Part shown: piece after piece, positions 27,002 through 36,376 of the stretch
Position numbering within the stretch: position 1 is the first letter of the stretch
Layout: each line of letters opens with the position of its first letter
DNA from: Citrobacter freundii
GTDB taxonomy: Bacteria > Bacteroidota > Bacteroidia > Chitinophagales > Chitinophagaceae
DNA: 64,000 nucleotides
Direction of reading: 5' to 3'
NCBI GenBank assembly: GCA_003243445.1
Contig: QFQQ01000022.1
Coordinates: forward strand, 1 to 64,000
Position numbers and translations under genes: made by a program
Notes under the pieces: generated by a model
The model's input: only the letters and a program-made list of their open reading frames with translations
Database searches by the model: none
Told to the model about the DNA's origin: nothing

Positions 27002-27041
27002 GACACGAATGGACACGAATGGGCGCGGATGTGCGCAGATG
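27002..27041. repeat. Decamer array
   Basis: Four in-phase 10-nt units, GACACGAATG twice, then GGCGCGGATG and TGCGCAGATG. It sits just behind the TRIC-like gene. A short tract of AACCTTTAA-like nonamers follows at about 27072-27107, before the PhzF start. Confidence 0.7.
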
Positions 27042-27112
27042 CGCGGGTGAGTCGTTTCCGCTTCCAGGGCACTTAAACAATTGAACCTTTAAACTTTTAA
27101 ACCTTAACAGGT

Positions 27113-27898
27113 ATGCGTTTAACATTGTATCAGATAGATGCATTCAGTGACAAACTTTTTGCGGGTAATCCGGCGGCGGTGATACCGTTGAATGGCTGGA
27201 TCAGGGATTCGCTGATGCAGCAATTGGCGATGGAGAATAACCTGGCGGAGACGGTGTTCTTTGTGCAGAAAGGCGATGATTATGAGATACGTTGGTTTAC
27301 GCCGGAGAAAGAGATCAATCTTTGTGGACATGCCACGCTCGCCAGCGCATTTGTATTATTCACGCAGCTGGGTTATAATAAACCTTCCATCACGTTTCAT
27401 TCACAAAGCGGTCCGTTGGTGGTTACAAAGGACGGGGACCGGATCTCAATGGATTTTCCTTCCTGGAAACCGGAGAAGACGGATGATTATCCGGAACAGT
27501 TGGCGGAAGCGCTGGGTGTGAAAGAAATCGTTGGTGTTTACCGTAGTCGTGATCTGCTGGTGGAATTGTATTCAGAGGAAGATGTGAGACATGCAGATCC
27601 TGATTTCACCCTGCTGAAAAAGCTCGGACATAAAGTAATCATTACCGCCCCCGGTAAAGAAGTTGATTTTGTATCAAGATTTTTTGCGCCGACCTATGGT
27701 GTGGATGAAGATCCTGTTACGGGTTCTGCGCATTCGCAACTGATACCTTTCTGGAGCGAGAAATTACATAAGGATAAGATGATTGCGAGACAGCTTTCGA
27801 AAAGAGGTGGTCAGTTATGGGTGGAGCAAAACGGAGAACGGGTGCAGATGGGTGGGCAATGTGTGTTTTATATGAAGGGGGAGATTTATTTGAGTTAA
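27113..27898 (+). CDS. PhzF family isomerase/epimerase
   Basis: A 261-residue enzyme of the PhzF superfamily (diaminopimelate epimerase fold, two similar halves). The start YQIDAFSDKLFAGNPAAV is typical, NLAETVFF carries the catalytic acid Glu (about residue 45), and CGHATLASAFVLF and DEDPVTGSAHS are the conserved glycine-rich loops. The exact substrate is unknown. It is a single gene whose transcript probably ends at the hairpin at 27921-27941. Confidence 0.92.
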   Translation: MRLTLYQIDAFSDKLFAGNPAAVIPLNGWIRDSLMQQLAMENNLAETVFFVQKGDDYEIRWFTPEKEINLCGHATLASAFVLFTQLGYNKPSITFHSQSGPLVVTKDGDRISMDFPSWKPEKTDDYPEQLAEALGVKEIVGVYRSRDLLVELYSEEDVRHADPDFTLLKKLGHKVIITAPGKEVDFVSRFFAPTYGVDEDPVTGSAHSQLIPFWSEKLHKDKMIARQLSKRGGQLWVEQNGERVQMGGQCVFYMKGEIYLS

Positions 27899-27920
27899 AC
27901 TATCCTTCTGATGAAAAGAA

Positions 27921-27941
27921 AAAGGGGCGGAAAGCCCCTTT
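27921..27941. terminator. Bidirectional terminator between convergent genes
   Basis: AAAGGGGC and GCCCCTTT form an 8-bp stem around a 5-nt loop. T-rich sequence follows on the minus side. It lies between the PhzF stop and the stop of the membrane protein at 28000. Confidence 0.6.
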
Positions 27942-27999
27942 GAAAATTATTAAAGTGGATACTGACTTCTATCGAAGAGTATCACCTCCATGAAGTATT

Positions 28000-28710
28000 T
28001 CAGTTGTTGTTTTCATACACATTAATTATGATAGATTTAATATTACCGGCTGTTATTTGTTGACGTATTGCCGGTTGCCATTCTTCAACTAAGTTAGTAA
28101 AGTTTATCCATACATTCGAACTGCTTTTTGCAGCCCGTTGACCTTCGATATAAAAAAGATAGTCCTTATAGTAAGCAGTATAAATGTCATAGAAAAATTC
28201 TTTTATAAAGTCTTTATCTATCAACCCCCTGTTTGTTGCCGTTGACGACGATTCAAAGTAGTTTAGAATTCCTTTCAGTGATTCTCTGAATTCAATATTA
28301 TTGATATCCTCTATGTAGTATGCGAAGTCAGTCGATGTGCGTTTAGACTTCGATCTAATGAAATTGTTCTCAAATAGGATACTTGTCTTCTGAAAATCCT
28401 TGATCGGAGCTTTGTACCATTCCTGTGCAGTGCTGTACGTGAGCAGTTCTCTTGCAGCTTTATAATCCAATTGCATTTTTACATTGGAGAATTCGAAATT
28501 TAACTGAGCAAATAAAAGTGTTATCACGATCAGGAAGCCTGTGCAGAGTTGTGCCGTTTCTTTTATCGACCAATGCCTGTTAATTCGCAAATACAAACCA
28601 ACAGCAAAGATCAACAGCATAATTATGATGCATATCGCATACCTGTAAGTATGTATGATATCTACAAATCTTTTAAGCCAGAACGGCCTTATTGTATTTC
28701 CAATTGACAT
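28000..28710 (-). CDS. Two-helix membrane protein, DUF4760-like
   Basis: A 236-residue protein with two hydrophobic helices at about 22-45 and 55-72. A cytoplasmic helical domain of about 150 residues follows, containing IEDINNIEFRESLKGILNYF. The layout resembles DUF4760 proteins, but the match is from memory of the family and is moderate. AT content is higher than in neighbours. No function can be given. Confidence 0.55.
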   Translation of the reverse strand: MSIGNTIRPFWLKRFVDIIHTYRYAICIIIMLLIFAVGLYLRINRHWSIKETAQLCTGFLIVITLLFAQLNFEFSNVKMQLDYKAARELLTYSTAQEWYKAPIKDFQKTSILFENNFIRSKSKRTSTDFAYYIEDINNIEFRESLKGILNYFESSSTATNRGLIDKDFIKEFFYDIYTAYYKDYLFYIEGQRAAKSSSNVWINFTNLVEEWQPAIRQQITAGNIKSIIINVYENNN

Positions 28711-28812
28711 AGTAGTTGTTTATTGAAGTTCTTCTTACTATAATAAACAAGTACTAAATCAACGTAAATAACTAAGGAGTGTATCACTTTTTTTTTAAGC
28801 GGTCTATGAGTA

Positions 28813-29214
28813 TTAGAGTATAAACCTATCTCTAACTTCCTGCGTCGGAACCATACATTCTTGTTTTTTTCCAAACCATTTATACCTGTTCTTCGCAATC
28901 CATCTGTAGACAGGATGACGGATAAACCCCGGAAATATTTTCAATGCGTATAGCATTTTTGCCGGCCAGTCGAGATGCCTTGCAATCTGTATCGCCGCAT
29001 CTGCATATTTATAGGCTTTCCCATTTTTGATCATCACACCACTATCTATCTCTTCGCCCAGGCCGTACTGTGATTTCAATTGCTGGCCAATTGGCGATTG
29101 CAAAGCAGCAAACCGCAACTTCGCTTTCTTATCATGCCGTATGGCAAAATTGACTGCCGAATTGCAGAAATTGCAAACACCATCAAACAATACTATCGGA
29201 TGACTGGTCTCCAT
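28813..29214 (-). CDS. DCC family thiol-disulfide oxidoreductase-like protein (DUF393)
   Basis: A 133-residue protein of the DCC family. The opening PIVLFDGVCNFCNSAVNF contains the family DxxCxxC signature (Asp-Gly-Val-Cys-Asn-Phe-Cys), and RFAALQSPIGQQL follows. A thioredoxin-like redox role is proposed for the family but not established. It is a single gene, about 100 bases upstream of the two-helix membrane protein on the same strand. Confidence 0.88.
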   Translation of the reverse strand: METSHPIVLFDGVCNFCNSAVNFAIRHDKKAKLRFAALQSPIGQQLKSQYGLGEEIDSGVMIKNGKAYKYADAAIQIARHLDWPAKMLYALKIFPGFIRHPVYRWIAKNRYKWFGKKQECMVPTQEVRDRFIL

Positions 29215-29232
29215 ACTGCAAATTTACAAAAC

Positions 29233-29261
29233 AAAACACCCGGATAATATCCGGGTGTTTT
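29233..29261 (-). terminator. Terminator after the YebC gene
   Basis: A 13-bp perfect stem (29233-29245 with 29249-29261) and a 3-nt loop, followed on the minus strand by GTTTTGT and more T. It lies about 100 bases beyond the YebC stop and 19 bases before the DCC start codon. Confidence 0.8.
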
Positions 29262-29298
29262 GTTTTCGGTCTGCGTTGCAGCTCCGGCTGGTAAAGCC

Positions 29299-29326
29299 GA
29301 CCATCGAACATCTTTCATCGACCATC
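29299..29326. repeat. GATG-type heptamer array, single arm
   Basis: Four in-phase 7-nt units in CATC orientation: GACCATC, GAACATC, TTTCATC, GACCATC. No inverted partner arm is seen in this spacer. The same family occurs as paired arms at five other sites between 41889 and 61402. Confidence 0.7.
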
Positions 29327-29359
29327 CAGCAGTCTGAATACGTTTACAATTAAAGGCTA

Positions 29360-30082
29360 TTATCCCATGTTATGAAACACTTTCTGCACATCCTCATCCT
29401 GCTCCAGTCTCTCGATCAGCTTGCTCACGTCTTCCGCCTGCTCGTCCGATACCGGAACAGTGGTGGTTGGGATCCATTCCAGCTCAGCGCTGATAGGAGT
29501 GATGCCTTTATCTTCGAGTGCTTTTTGCATATTGCCAAAATCAGAGAATCCTACGCGGATTACGAGTACGTTTTCACCATTCTCACCTGTGCCCTCACCC
29601 AGTTCTTCCAGACCAAAGTCGATCAGCTCCAGTTCCAGGTCCTCAGTATTCAATCCTTCAGGTTTCAATTTGAATACCCCCATTTTCTTGAACTGGAAGG
29701 CTACGCTTCCGCTGTTACCCATGGTGCCGCCGCCTTTATTGAAATGTGATTTCACGTTTGCAACAGTACGTACGTGGTTATCCGTCGCTGTTTCAACAAG
29801 AATAGCTACGCCATGAGGTGCATATCCTTCATACAGTATCTCATCGTAGTTTACCAGTTCTTTCCCCTGGGCTCTTTTGATCGCAGCTTCCACGCGATCT
29901 TTCGGCATACCCACAGAGCGGGCATTCTGAAAGCAACGGCGCAGGGCAGCATTGGTAGATGGATCCGGACCTCCGGCTTTTACAGCGATAATGATCTCTT
30001 TTCCAATACGCGTGAACTGTTTTGCCATGCGGTCCCAACGGGCAAACATGGTGGACTTACGGACCTCAAAAATTCTTCCCAT
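29360..30082 (-). CDS. yebC: YebC/PmpR family protein
   Basis: A 240-residue protein of normal family length. The N-terminal segment with RKSTMFARWDRMAKQFTRIG resembles the usual AGHSKWAN-type start in altered form, followed by AGGPDPSTNAALRRCFQNAR and MPKDRVEAAIKRA. The acidic insertion GEGTGENGENVL is within the second domain. Members act as DNA-binding regulators or as a translation factor relieving stalling at proline tracts; which applies here is not visible. Confidence 0.9.
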   Translation of the reverse strand: MGRIFEVRKSTMFARWDRMAKQFTRIGKEIIIAVKAGGPDPSTNAALRRCFQNARSVGMPKDRVEAAIKRAQGKELVNYDEILYEGYAPHGVAILVETATDNHVRTVANVKSHFNKGGGTMGNSGSVAFQFKKMGVFKLKPEGLNTEDLELELIDFGLEELGEGTGENGENVLVIRVGFSDFGNMQKALEDKGITPISAELEWIPTTTVPVSDEQAEDVSKLIERLEQDEDVQKVFHNMG

Positions 30083-30121
30083 CTGATTTATCTGTTATAT
30101 GCAATTAAGTAATCGGGGGGC

Positions 30122-30226
30122 AAAAGTAAAAAGTAATAAGTCAAAATTAAAAAGTAAAAAGTAAAAAAAGCCCGATCGCGTTGGAGTAGCTCCTTCATGA
30201 TCGGACCTTTTTTACTTTTTACTTTA
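30122..30226. repeat. AAAAGTA heptamer arrays forming a hairpin
   Basis: The left arm 30122-30163 holds six in-phase heptamers: AAAAGTA four times plus ATAAGTC and AAAATTA. The right arm 30213-30226 holds two reverse-complement units. Between the arms, CCGATC and GATCGG (about 30172 and 30200) form an inner stem flanked by A and T tracts, so the element can end transcription in both directions. It lies between the YebC start and the permease stop. Confidence 0.8.
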
Positions 30227-30229
30227 TAA

Positions 30230-31726
30230 TCAGCCTTTTCTGAGCTTACTGTTATGACGGCTGTAGGCGAAATAAACGATCAGGCCTAAAACCATCCATA
30301 CCAGTGCCACTGTCAATGTCTGGGCGTCCAGCGCTACGATCATACCCGCGCAGATAATGATACCAAGGATCGGAACGATCGGTACCAGCGGTGTTCTGAA
30401 CGGACGCTCGATATTGGGCTCTTTTCTGCGAAGGATCCAGACACCTGCGCTTACCAGCACGAACGCGAACAGCGTGCCGAACGAAGTAAGGTCGCCTGCC
30501 ACGTGGCCAGGTACAAATGCAGCGAACAGACCAACGAATACAAAAAGGATCCAGTTTGCTTTATACGGCGTTTTAAATTTCGGATGCAATACACCAAACA
30601 CTTTAGGGATCAGCCCGTCATTACTCATTGTGTAGAAGATACGGCTTTGTCCCATCAACATTACCAGGATCACGGAAGAGAAACCGGCGAGGATCGCCAC
30701 CGTTACGGCAGTTGCCAGCCAGCCATAACCGGACATGTATGCTGAAATGGCGTAAGCAACAGAAGCTTCACGGCCTTTTTCCGGATCAACAAAGTCTTTC
30801 CAGCTTGCCACACCTGTCAGTACGTGACCGAACAGGATATAAAGAACTGTACAGATGACCAGCGAACCAAGGATGCCGATCGGCATATCGCGTTTTGGGT
30901 TTTTTGCTTCCTGTGCCGCTGTACTAACCGCGTCAAAGCCGATGAAGGCAAAGAACACGATCGCCGCGCCACCAAGTACGCCACCCCAGCCATGTTTGAA
31001 GAAGCCGGAATAATCGGCAATGACTTTTCCTGCCTGGTCGGTCACCGGCGGTGTACCTTCAGGGATCAGGTAAGGTGTATGGTTCTCAGGTTTGATGAAC
31101 TGCCAGCCGATCGCAATGAACAGGAGAACGATCGCTACTTTGATAAATACGATGATCGCATTTACAAAAGCAGATTCCTGTGTTCCTTTGATCAGCAGGA
31201 GCGTTAATAATAAGAGGATAATAAGTGCAGGGGCATTCATGATACCGCTGTGATGCACACCGAGAGAGTCAGTAAAGCTCTCGAACGGCGAGTGGCACCA
31301 TTCATAGGGTATGCTGCCTCCCAACAACTTGTTCAGATATTCACTCCAGGCGATAGATACAGTAGCGGCTCCCAGTGCATATTCCATGATCAGGGCCCAT
31401 CCGATGATCCATGCTACTAATTCTCCCATGGTCACATATGAGTAGGCATAAGCACTACCCGCGATAGGGATCATACTTGCAAATTCAGCATAACAAAGGC
31501 CGGCAAATGCACAACCCACTGCTGCTACAATAAAGGAAAGGGTAACTGCGGGGCCAGCAGCCTGACCAGCGGCTGCCGCTGTCCTGACAAACAAACCCGC
31601 ACCAATAATGGCACCGATCCCAAGGGCAATCAGATTGCCTGCCCCCAAAGTCCGTTTAAGGCCTTTTTCGCTGTCCGCAGCTTGCGCCAGCAATTGGCCA
31701 AGGGGCTTCTTGACAAATAAACTCAT
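30230..31726 (-). CDS. APC family amino acid permease
   Basis: A 498-residue inner-membrane transporter with about 12-13 helices. The first helix contains IALGIGAIIGAGLFVRTAAA, the glycine-rich substrate-binding segment of the amino acid-polyamine-organocation superfamily, and FFAFIGFDAVSTAAQEAKNP is the typical helix-6 region of the cationic amino acid transporter subgroup. The substrate is probably an amino acid, not further defined. It is divergent from the DAACS carrier with about 160 bases between starts. Confidence 0.92.
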   Translation of the reverse strand: MSLFVKKPLGQLLAQAADSEKGLKRTLGAGNLIALGIGAIIGAGLFVRTAAAAGQAAGPAVTLSFIVAAVGCAFAGLCYAEFASMIPIAGSAYAYSYVTMGELVAWIIGWALIMEYALGAATVSIAWSEYLNKLLGGSIPYEWCHSPFESFTDSLGVHHSGIMNAPALIILLLLTLLLIKGTQESAFVNAIIVFIKVAIVLLFIAIGWQFIKPENHTPYLIPEGTPPVTDQAGKVIADYSGFFKHGWGGVLGGAAIVFFAFIGFDAVSTAAQEAKNPKRDMPIGILGSLVICTVLYILFGHVLTGVASWKDFVDPEKGREASVAYAISAYMSGYGWLATAVTVAILAGFSSVILVMLMGQSRIFYTMSNDGLIPKVFGVLHPKFKTPYKANWILFVFVGLFAAFVPGHVAGDLTSFGTLFAFVLVSAGVWILRRKEPNIERPFRTPLVPIVPILGIIICAGMIVALDAQTLTVALVWMVLGLIVYFAYSRHNSKLRKG

Positions 31727-31886
31727 AAGTGACTATAATTGTGTTTTAGTTCGGGAAATAAGGTCGTAAAGTAAACAATAATTTAATTCGCGCTTTATTT
31801 CTTTTAGTAAATGCCTCATTCGGGGGTAAATGTTTTTACTATCCGGTATTTTTTCCGATTTTCGGACTTTTATACCCCTAGCGCTT

Positions 31887-33134
31887 ATGTCTAAAGGAAA
31901 CAAGCTCACCATATACATCCTCCTCGCAATGTTCTTAGGAGGTGTGGTGGGATATGTTGTTCATCGTCAGGCTTCTCCCGAATTCATTAAATCGTTTTCC
32001 ACTAATATTAAACTGCTTACCACGATCTTTCTCAGACTGGTGCAAATGATCATTGCTCCGCTTGTGTTCAGCACCCTGGTCGTTGGCATCGCCAAACTCG
32101 GAGATCTGAAAACAGTTGGCAGAGTGGGCGGGAAGGCACTTCTCTGGTTTGTTACGGCTTCGCTCGCGAGCCTCCTGCTGGGAATGGTGCTGGTTAATAT
32201 TTTTGAACCAGGTTCGCTCATTGCCAAAGCGACTTCTGATGCTTCAGCGGCAAATGATCTGATCGGCAAGACACAGGAATTTTCACTCGCCAGGTTTGTT
32301 GAACATGTCTTTCCTAAAAGCGTTTTTGAAGCCATGGCCAATAATGAAGTCCTTCAGCTTGTGGTCTTCAGCATATTCTTTGGTGTCGCTTGTGCTGCCA
32401 TCGGAGAGAAATCAAAATCTGTTGTAAAAGCGCTGGACTCGGTTGCCCATATCATTCTTAAAATGGTGGGATACGTCATGAACTTCGCTCCGCTTGGAGT
32501 ATTTGGCGCCCTGGCAGCGGTTATCGCAACTAACGGCCTGGAGATCTTCAATTTTTACCTTAAATATTTTATCTATTTCCTGATCGGTATCGCGCTGCTC
32601 TGGGTGTTGTTGCTTAGCGTCGGCTACCTAGTATTGCGTAGACGTTTGCCTGAATTGCTCCGCCGGATTTCCCAGCCCTTGCTGATCGCATTCAGTACAA
32701 CAAGCAGTGAAGCTGTTTTTCCAAAACTTACTGAGGAGCTGGAGCGTTTTGGGTGCAAGGATAAGATCGTCTCTTTTGTATTGCCGTTGGGGTATTCCTT
32801 TAACCTTGATGGAAGTATGATGTATATGACTTTTGCCAGCATCGCTATAGCGCAGGCGTATAACGTGCAGATGGACATTGGTACGCAGCTGACAATGCTG
32901 CTCGTACTGATGCTGACCAGTAAGGGTATCGCCGGCGTTCCAAGGGCTTCTCTGGTGGTAGTAACTGCCACCTGTGCCATGTTCAACATTCCACCTGAAG
33001 GCATCGCCCTGATCCTGCCGATCGACCACTTCTGCGATATGTTCCGCACCGCCACCAACGTGGTAGGAAACGCTTTAGCTACCAGTGTGGTCAGTAAATG
33101 GGAAGGTGAACTGGCCGAACCTGCAAATTCTTAA
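31887..33134 (+). CDS. Dicarboxylate/amino acid:cation symporter (DAACS)
   Basis: A 415-residue glutamate-transporter-homologue carrier. The re-entrant loop motif AFSTTSSEAVFPKL and LGYSFNLDGSMMYMTFA in the cation- and substrate-binding core are clear. It likely imports glutamate, aspartate or C4-dicarboxylates with Na+ or H+. The ATG at 31887 is preferred over the upstream in-frame start at 31830 because it gives the usual short cytoplasmic N terminus MSKGNKLT before helix 1. Confidence 0.93.
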   Translation: MSKGNKLTIYILLAMFLGGVVGYVVHRQASPEFIKSFSTNIKLLTTIFLRLVQMIIAPLVFSTLVVGIAKLGDLKTVGRVGGKALLWFVTASLASLLLGMVLVNIFEPGSLIAKATSDASAANDLIGKTQEFSLARFVEHVFPKSVFEAMANNEVLQLVVFSIFFGVACAAIGEKSKSVVKALDSVAHIILKMVGYVMNFAPLGVFGALAAVIATNGLEIFNFYLKYFIYFLIGIALLWVLLLSVGYLVLRRRLPELLRRISQPLLIAFSTTSSEAVFPKLTEELERFGCKDKIVSFVLPLGYSFNLDGSMMYMTFASIAIAQAYNVQMDIGTQLTMLLVLMLTSKGIAGVPRASLVVVTATCAMFNIPPEGIALILPIDHFCDMFRTATNVVGNALATSVVSKWEGELAEPANS

Positions 33135-33190
33135 TCCAATATCAATACCCTGAAACCTTATCAAACCAGATTCATTTATATATTTAACCC

Positions 33191-33922
33191 ATGGAAAGTT
33201 TATTACACATTTACCTGTTGGACGGCGATGGTATGATCCAACGTTTTATCACCTGGATCATTGAGAATGGAGGCCTCTATTTCCTTCTCCTCGTAATTTT
33301 TGCGGAAACAGGTCTCTTTGTCGGCTTCTTCCTTCCTGGTGATTCGCTGCTCTTCGCTGCAGGCATCTTTATGAATAACCTGGTTAAAGAATTATCGGGA
33401 GTGACCGGTGATGTACATGTTGATTTTGGGTTTTATCATATCATTATTATCCTGATGATCATTACAGCATCAGTACTGGGCAATATCGTCGGCTACTGGT
33501 TTGGCCACAAAGCCGGTCCTGTGCTCTTCGAACGCCGCGATACCTGGATCTTCAAGAAAAAGCACTTATTCAAAGCGCGTGATTTCTATAATGAATATGG
33601 TAAGGCAACGATCTTTCTTGCGAAATTCCTGCCGATCGTCCGCACTTTCGCTCCGATCGTGGCCGGTATTGTGAAAATGCCCAAACCACAATTCATTTTC
33701 TATAACATTATCGGCAGTGTCTGCTGGGTTACTTCCATGATGCTCGGCGGCTACTTCCTGCAAACATGGGTTGAAAGGAAATTTGGCTTCAGCCTCAAAG
33801 ATCATATTGAGGCGATCACGATCATTATCATTCTTATTACTACATTGCCCGTGATCTATAAATTATTCTTTGCAAAAAAGCCGGTGGTGCCACCTCCGGC
33901 TGATAATAATGTAAATCCATAA
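33191..33922 (+). CDS. DedA family membrane protein
   Basis: A 243-residue inner-membrane protein of the DedA/VTT family. Features are FAETGLFVGFFLPGDSLLF, GYWFGHKAGP and KFLPIVRTFAPIVAGI, the last holding the family Arg and Pro residues. Members flip lipid carriers or affect membrane homeostasis; the role here is not proven. It follows the DAACS gene by 56 bases and precedes an MFS gene by six bases, so the three may be co-transcribed. Confidence 0.92.
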   Translation: MESLLHIYLLDGDGMIQRFITWIIENGGLYFLLLVIFAETGLFVGFFLPGDSLLFAAGIFMNNLVKELSGVTGDVHVDFGFYHIIIILMIITASVLGNIVGYWFGHKAGPVLFERRDTWIFKKKHLFKARDFYNEYGKATIFLAKFLPIVRTFAPIVAGIVKMPKPQFIFYNIIGSVCWVTSMMLGGYFLQTWVERKFGFSLKDHIEAITIIIILITTLPVIYKLFFAKKPVVPPPADNNVNP

Positions 33923-33928
33923 TCCAAC

Positions 33929-35167
33929 ATGAGCTTGCCAGCCGGTAAACAATCGCTATTCAGCGTCGCTGTCATTGTTGCAGCATTAGGATATTTTGTC
34001 GATATATACGACCTGTTATTGTTTGGGATCATCCGTGTTCCCAGCCTGCAATCCTTTGGGCTTTCGCCGGAGCAGGTAACAACTGATGGTGAAGCCATCC
34101 TGCAATGGCAAATGTGGGGACTGCTGATCGGTGGAATCATAGCAGGTGTGATCGGCGACAGGCGCGGTCGTCTGAGCGTGCTGTTCGGATCGATCATTCT
34201 GTACTCATTAGCCAATATTGCAAATGGATTTGTGGAAACCGTTGATCAGTATAAATGGATCCGCTTTATCGCAGGGCTTGGATTAGCTGGTGAACTGGGC
34301 GCAGGTATAACACTTGTTTCTGAACTGACTCCTAAAGAAAAACGTGGCATTGCAACGTCACTAGTGGCAGGCATTGGTCTGACCGGCGCTGTTGTTGCGT
34401 TTGTGATGAAGGAAAACTTTCATTGGCGAACCTGTTATTTCATCGGTGGAGGACTGGGCATGTTATTGTTGATTCTCCGTATCTCCGTTTTTGAATCGGG
34501 AATGTTCCATGAAGTAAAAAAAATGGATGTTCAACGTGGCAACTTCCTGATGTTATTCACCAATGCCAATCGATTTAAAAGATATATCTGCGGAATACTG
34601 ATCGGATTGCCAACCTGGTTTGTGATCGGCGTGCTGGTGACCTTCTCCAGTGAATTTGCAAAATGGTTTGGCATCACCGAACCGGTTGATCCTGGTAAAG
34701 CCATCATGTTTGCTTACGCGGCGATTTCGCTCGGAGATATCGCTATCGGATTTGTCAGCCAGTGGATGAAAAGCCGGAAGAAAGCGTTGTTCCTGTTCTA
34801 CGGTATCACGATACTTTTTATGGTGCTGTTCTTCACAATACAATGGAACGGTTCTGCCAATAAAATGTACTGGATCTGTGCAGGACTTGGCTTTGGTACC
34901 GGCTTCTGGGCAATATTTGTAACGATGGGTGCTGAACAGTTTGGAACTAATCTTCGGGCAACCGCTGCTACAACTATACCGAATATGGTTCGGGGTATGC
35001 TGGCGATCGTTGTTCTGCCTCTATTCAAATGGCTAAGAGGAATGGAAGGCGTTGGCTATGTTAAAGGGGGAATCTACTCTGCAATCATACTGATGGTGAT
35101 CACAATCATTGCTGCTGCATTTACAAAAGAAACTTTTGGGAAGGATCTGAATTATGTTGAGGAATGA
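33929..35167 (+). CDS. MFS transporter (metabolite:H+ symporter-like)
   Basis: A 412-residue transporter with 12 predicted helices. The loop after helix 2 carries GVIGDRRGRLSVLFGS, the MFS signature, and helix 4 has RFIAGLGLAGELGAGITLVSE, typical of the sugar/metabolite porter subgroup. It starts six bases behind the DedA stop. The substrate is unknown. Confidence 0.9.
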   Translation: MSLPAGKQSLFSVAVIVAALGYFVDIYDLLLFGIIRVPSLQSFGLSPEQVTTDGEAILQWQMWGLLIGGIIAGVIGDRRGRLSVLFGSIILYSLANIANGFVETVDQYKWIRFIAGLGLAGELGAGITLVSELTPKEKRGIATSLVAGIGLTGAVVAFVMKENFHWRTCYFIGGGLGMLLLILRISVFESGMFHEVKKMDVQRGNFLMLFTNANRFKRYICGILIGLPTWFVIGVLVTFSSEFAKWFGITEPVDPGKAIMFAYAAISLGDIAIGFVSQWMKSRKKALFLFYGITILFMVLFFTIQWNGSANKMYWICAGLGFGTGFWAIFVTMGAEQFGTNLRATAATTIPNMVRGMLAIVVLPLFKWLRGMEGVGYVKGGIYSAIILMVITIIAAAFTKETFGKDLNYVEE

Positions 35168-35219
35168 TGGCTGGTTGACCTGCGTAAGCTTCTTCCTACG
35201 CTAAGCTGCTGCGGCGGTC

Positions 35220-35350
35220 AAGCCCGCAGATCACACAGATCAGCACCCACATTCATAAGCTATCAGCGTAATCTGCGTATCGAATAAATGAAATTGGGTT
35301 AACAAAGGAAACTTCTATAGCAGGCAGATAAATCCGCGTAATCAGCGGGA
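35220..35350. repeat. CGCAGATCA/AATCCGCG-type repeats
   Basis: The left part holds CCGCAGATCACACAGATCAG near 35224. CAGCGTAATCTGCG lies near 35263, and AATCCGCGTAATCAGCGGG near 35331-35349 in inverse sense. The elements are imperfect with a period of about 10. They fill the convergent spacer between the MFS gene and the GT9 gene. Confidence 0.5.
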
Positions 35351-36376
35351 TAATACGCCATTCAATCTATCAACAACCATCCCTTCCGGCAACTGTTCCA
35401 TACATGCATGATCTCCTCTGTAACAGGGCTTATTTCCAAATACGGAACAAGGCCTGCAATACAGATCTATCTGTACTGCGTTCTCTGCCTTTTGTCCCCA
35501 TCCATAAAAGCCCGCATACGGATGCGTTGCTCCCCAGATGGAAATCACCGGCACATTGAACAGCGATGCCAGATGCATATTCGCTGAATCCATACTGATC
35601 ATCACATCGATATTACTGATGATCGCCAGTTCTTCACTGAATGAAAATTTGCCTGCGAGATTGATCACACCGGGAAATCTTGTTTCCCACTCCGTTAATA
35701 AGTTTACTTCCTCTTTTCCACCGCCAAAAAAGAAAAGCTGGTTGTTTGTATCGCTATGTAATTGCTGAATGACCGCCAGCATCTTGTCTACCGGATACAT
35801 TTTTTCACCATGCTTTGCAAAAGGTGCGATGCCGATATGTTTTTTGCCGGGAACAAACAGGTCCGCAGCATTTGAAGGAAGCGGTTGTTTTGTAAAAGCA
35901 GGTTGGCTTTTATCCAATGTAAATGGATAGCCAAGTTCATTGAATACATCTGCATATCGCTGGAAAGAGGTTTTCAATTGCACCAGTTTCTTATTTTCTT
36001 TCGCTGTCAGCTCTTTTTTCTCTTTTCTTCCCTTATCGATCTTTGCAACAGGCACCCCGGATAAGCGGAACAGGTTCCGGAGAATGATAGAGCGTAATAC
36101 ATTGTGCAGATCAGCCACAGCATCAAAGTGATGCCTGGCTTTCAATTCGCGAAAGAGTTTATAGATGCCGGTAAATCCCTTATGCCTGCCTCTTTTTTCG
36201 AGTGCATATATTTCCGTTCTTTCCAGCCGTTCGAACATCGGTGCAAAGGAAGGCGTTGTTACAACTGTCAACTTCAGCTCAGGATAATGTTGCAATAATT
36301 GTTTCAGCACCGGAACTGTCATTGCCACATCACCCAGTGCTGAAGTCCGTATCACCAAAAGATGTTTAGCCTCCAT
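35342..36376 (-). CDS. Glycosyltransferase family 9 (heptosyltransferase-like)
   Basis: A 344-residue GT-B enzyme resembling LPS heptosyltransferases. The N terminus LLVIRTSALGDVAMTVPVL is the acceptor-domain start, and ISMDSANMHLASLFNVPVISIWGATHP is broken here as MDSANMHLASLFNVP and SIWGATHP, the conserved nucleotide-sugar region. It probably adds a sugar to the lipopolysaccharide core at the inner membrane. Its start overlaps the DUF4254 stop by 11 bases, so the pair is translationally coupled. Confidence 0.92.
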   Translation of the reverse strand: MEAKHLLVIRTSALGDVAMTVPVLKQLLQHYPELKLTVVTTPSFAPMFERLERTEIYALEKRGRHKGFTGIYKLFRELKARHHFDAVADLHNVLRSIILRNLFRLSGVPVAKIDKGRKEKKELTAKENKKLVQLKTSFQRYADVFNELGYPFTLDKSQPAFTKQPLPSNAADLFVPGKKHIGIAPFAKHGEKMYPVDKMLAVIQQLHSDTNNQLFFFGGGKEEVNLLTEWETRFPGVINLAGKFSFSEELAIISNIDVMISMDSANMHLASLFNVPVISIWGATHPYAGFYGWGQKAENAVQIDLYCRPCSVFGNKPCYRGDHACMEQLPEGMVVDRLNGVLSR

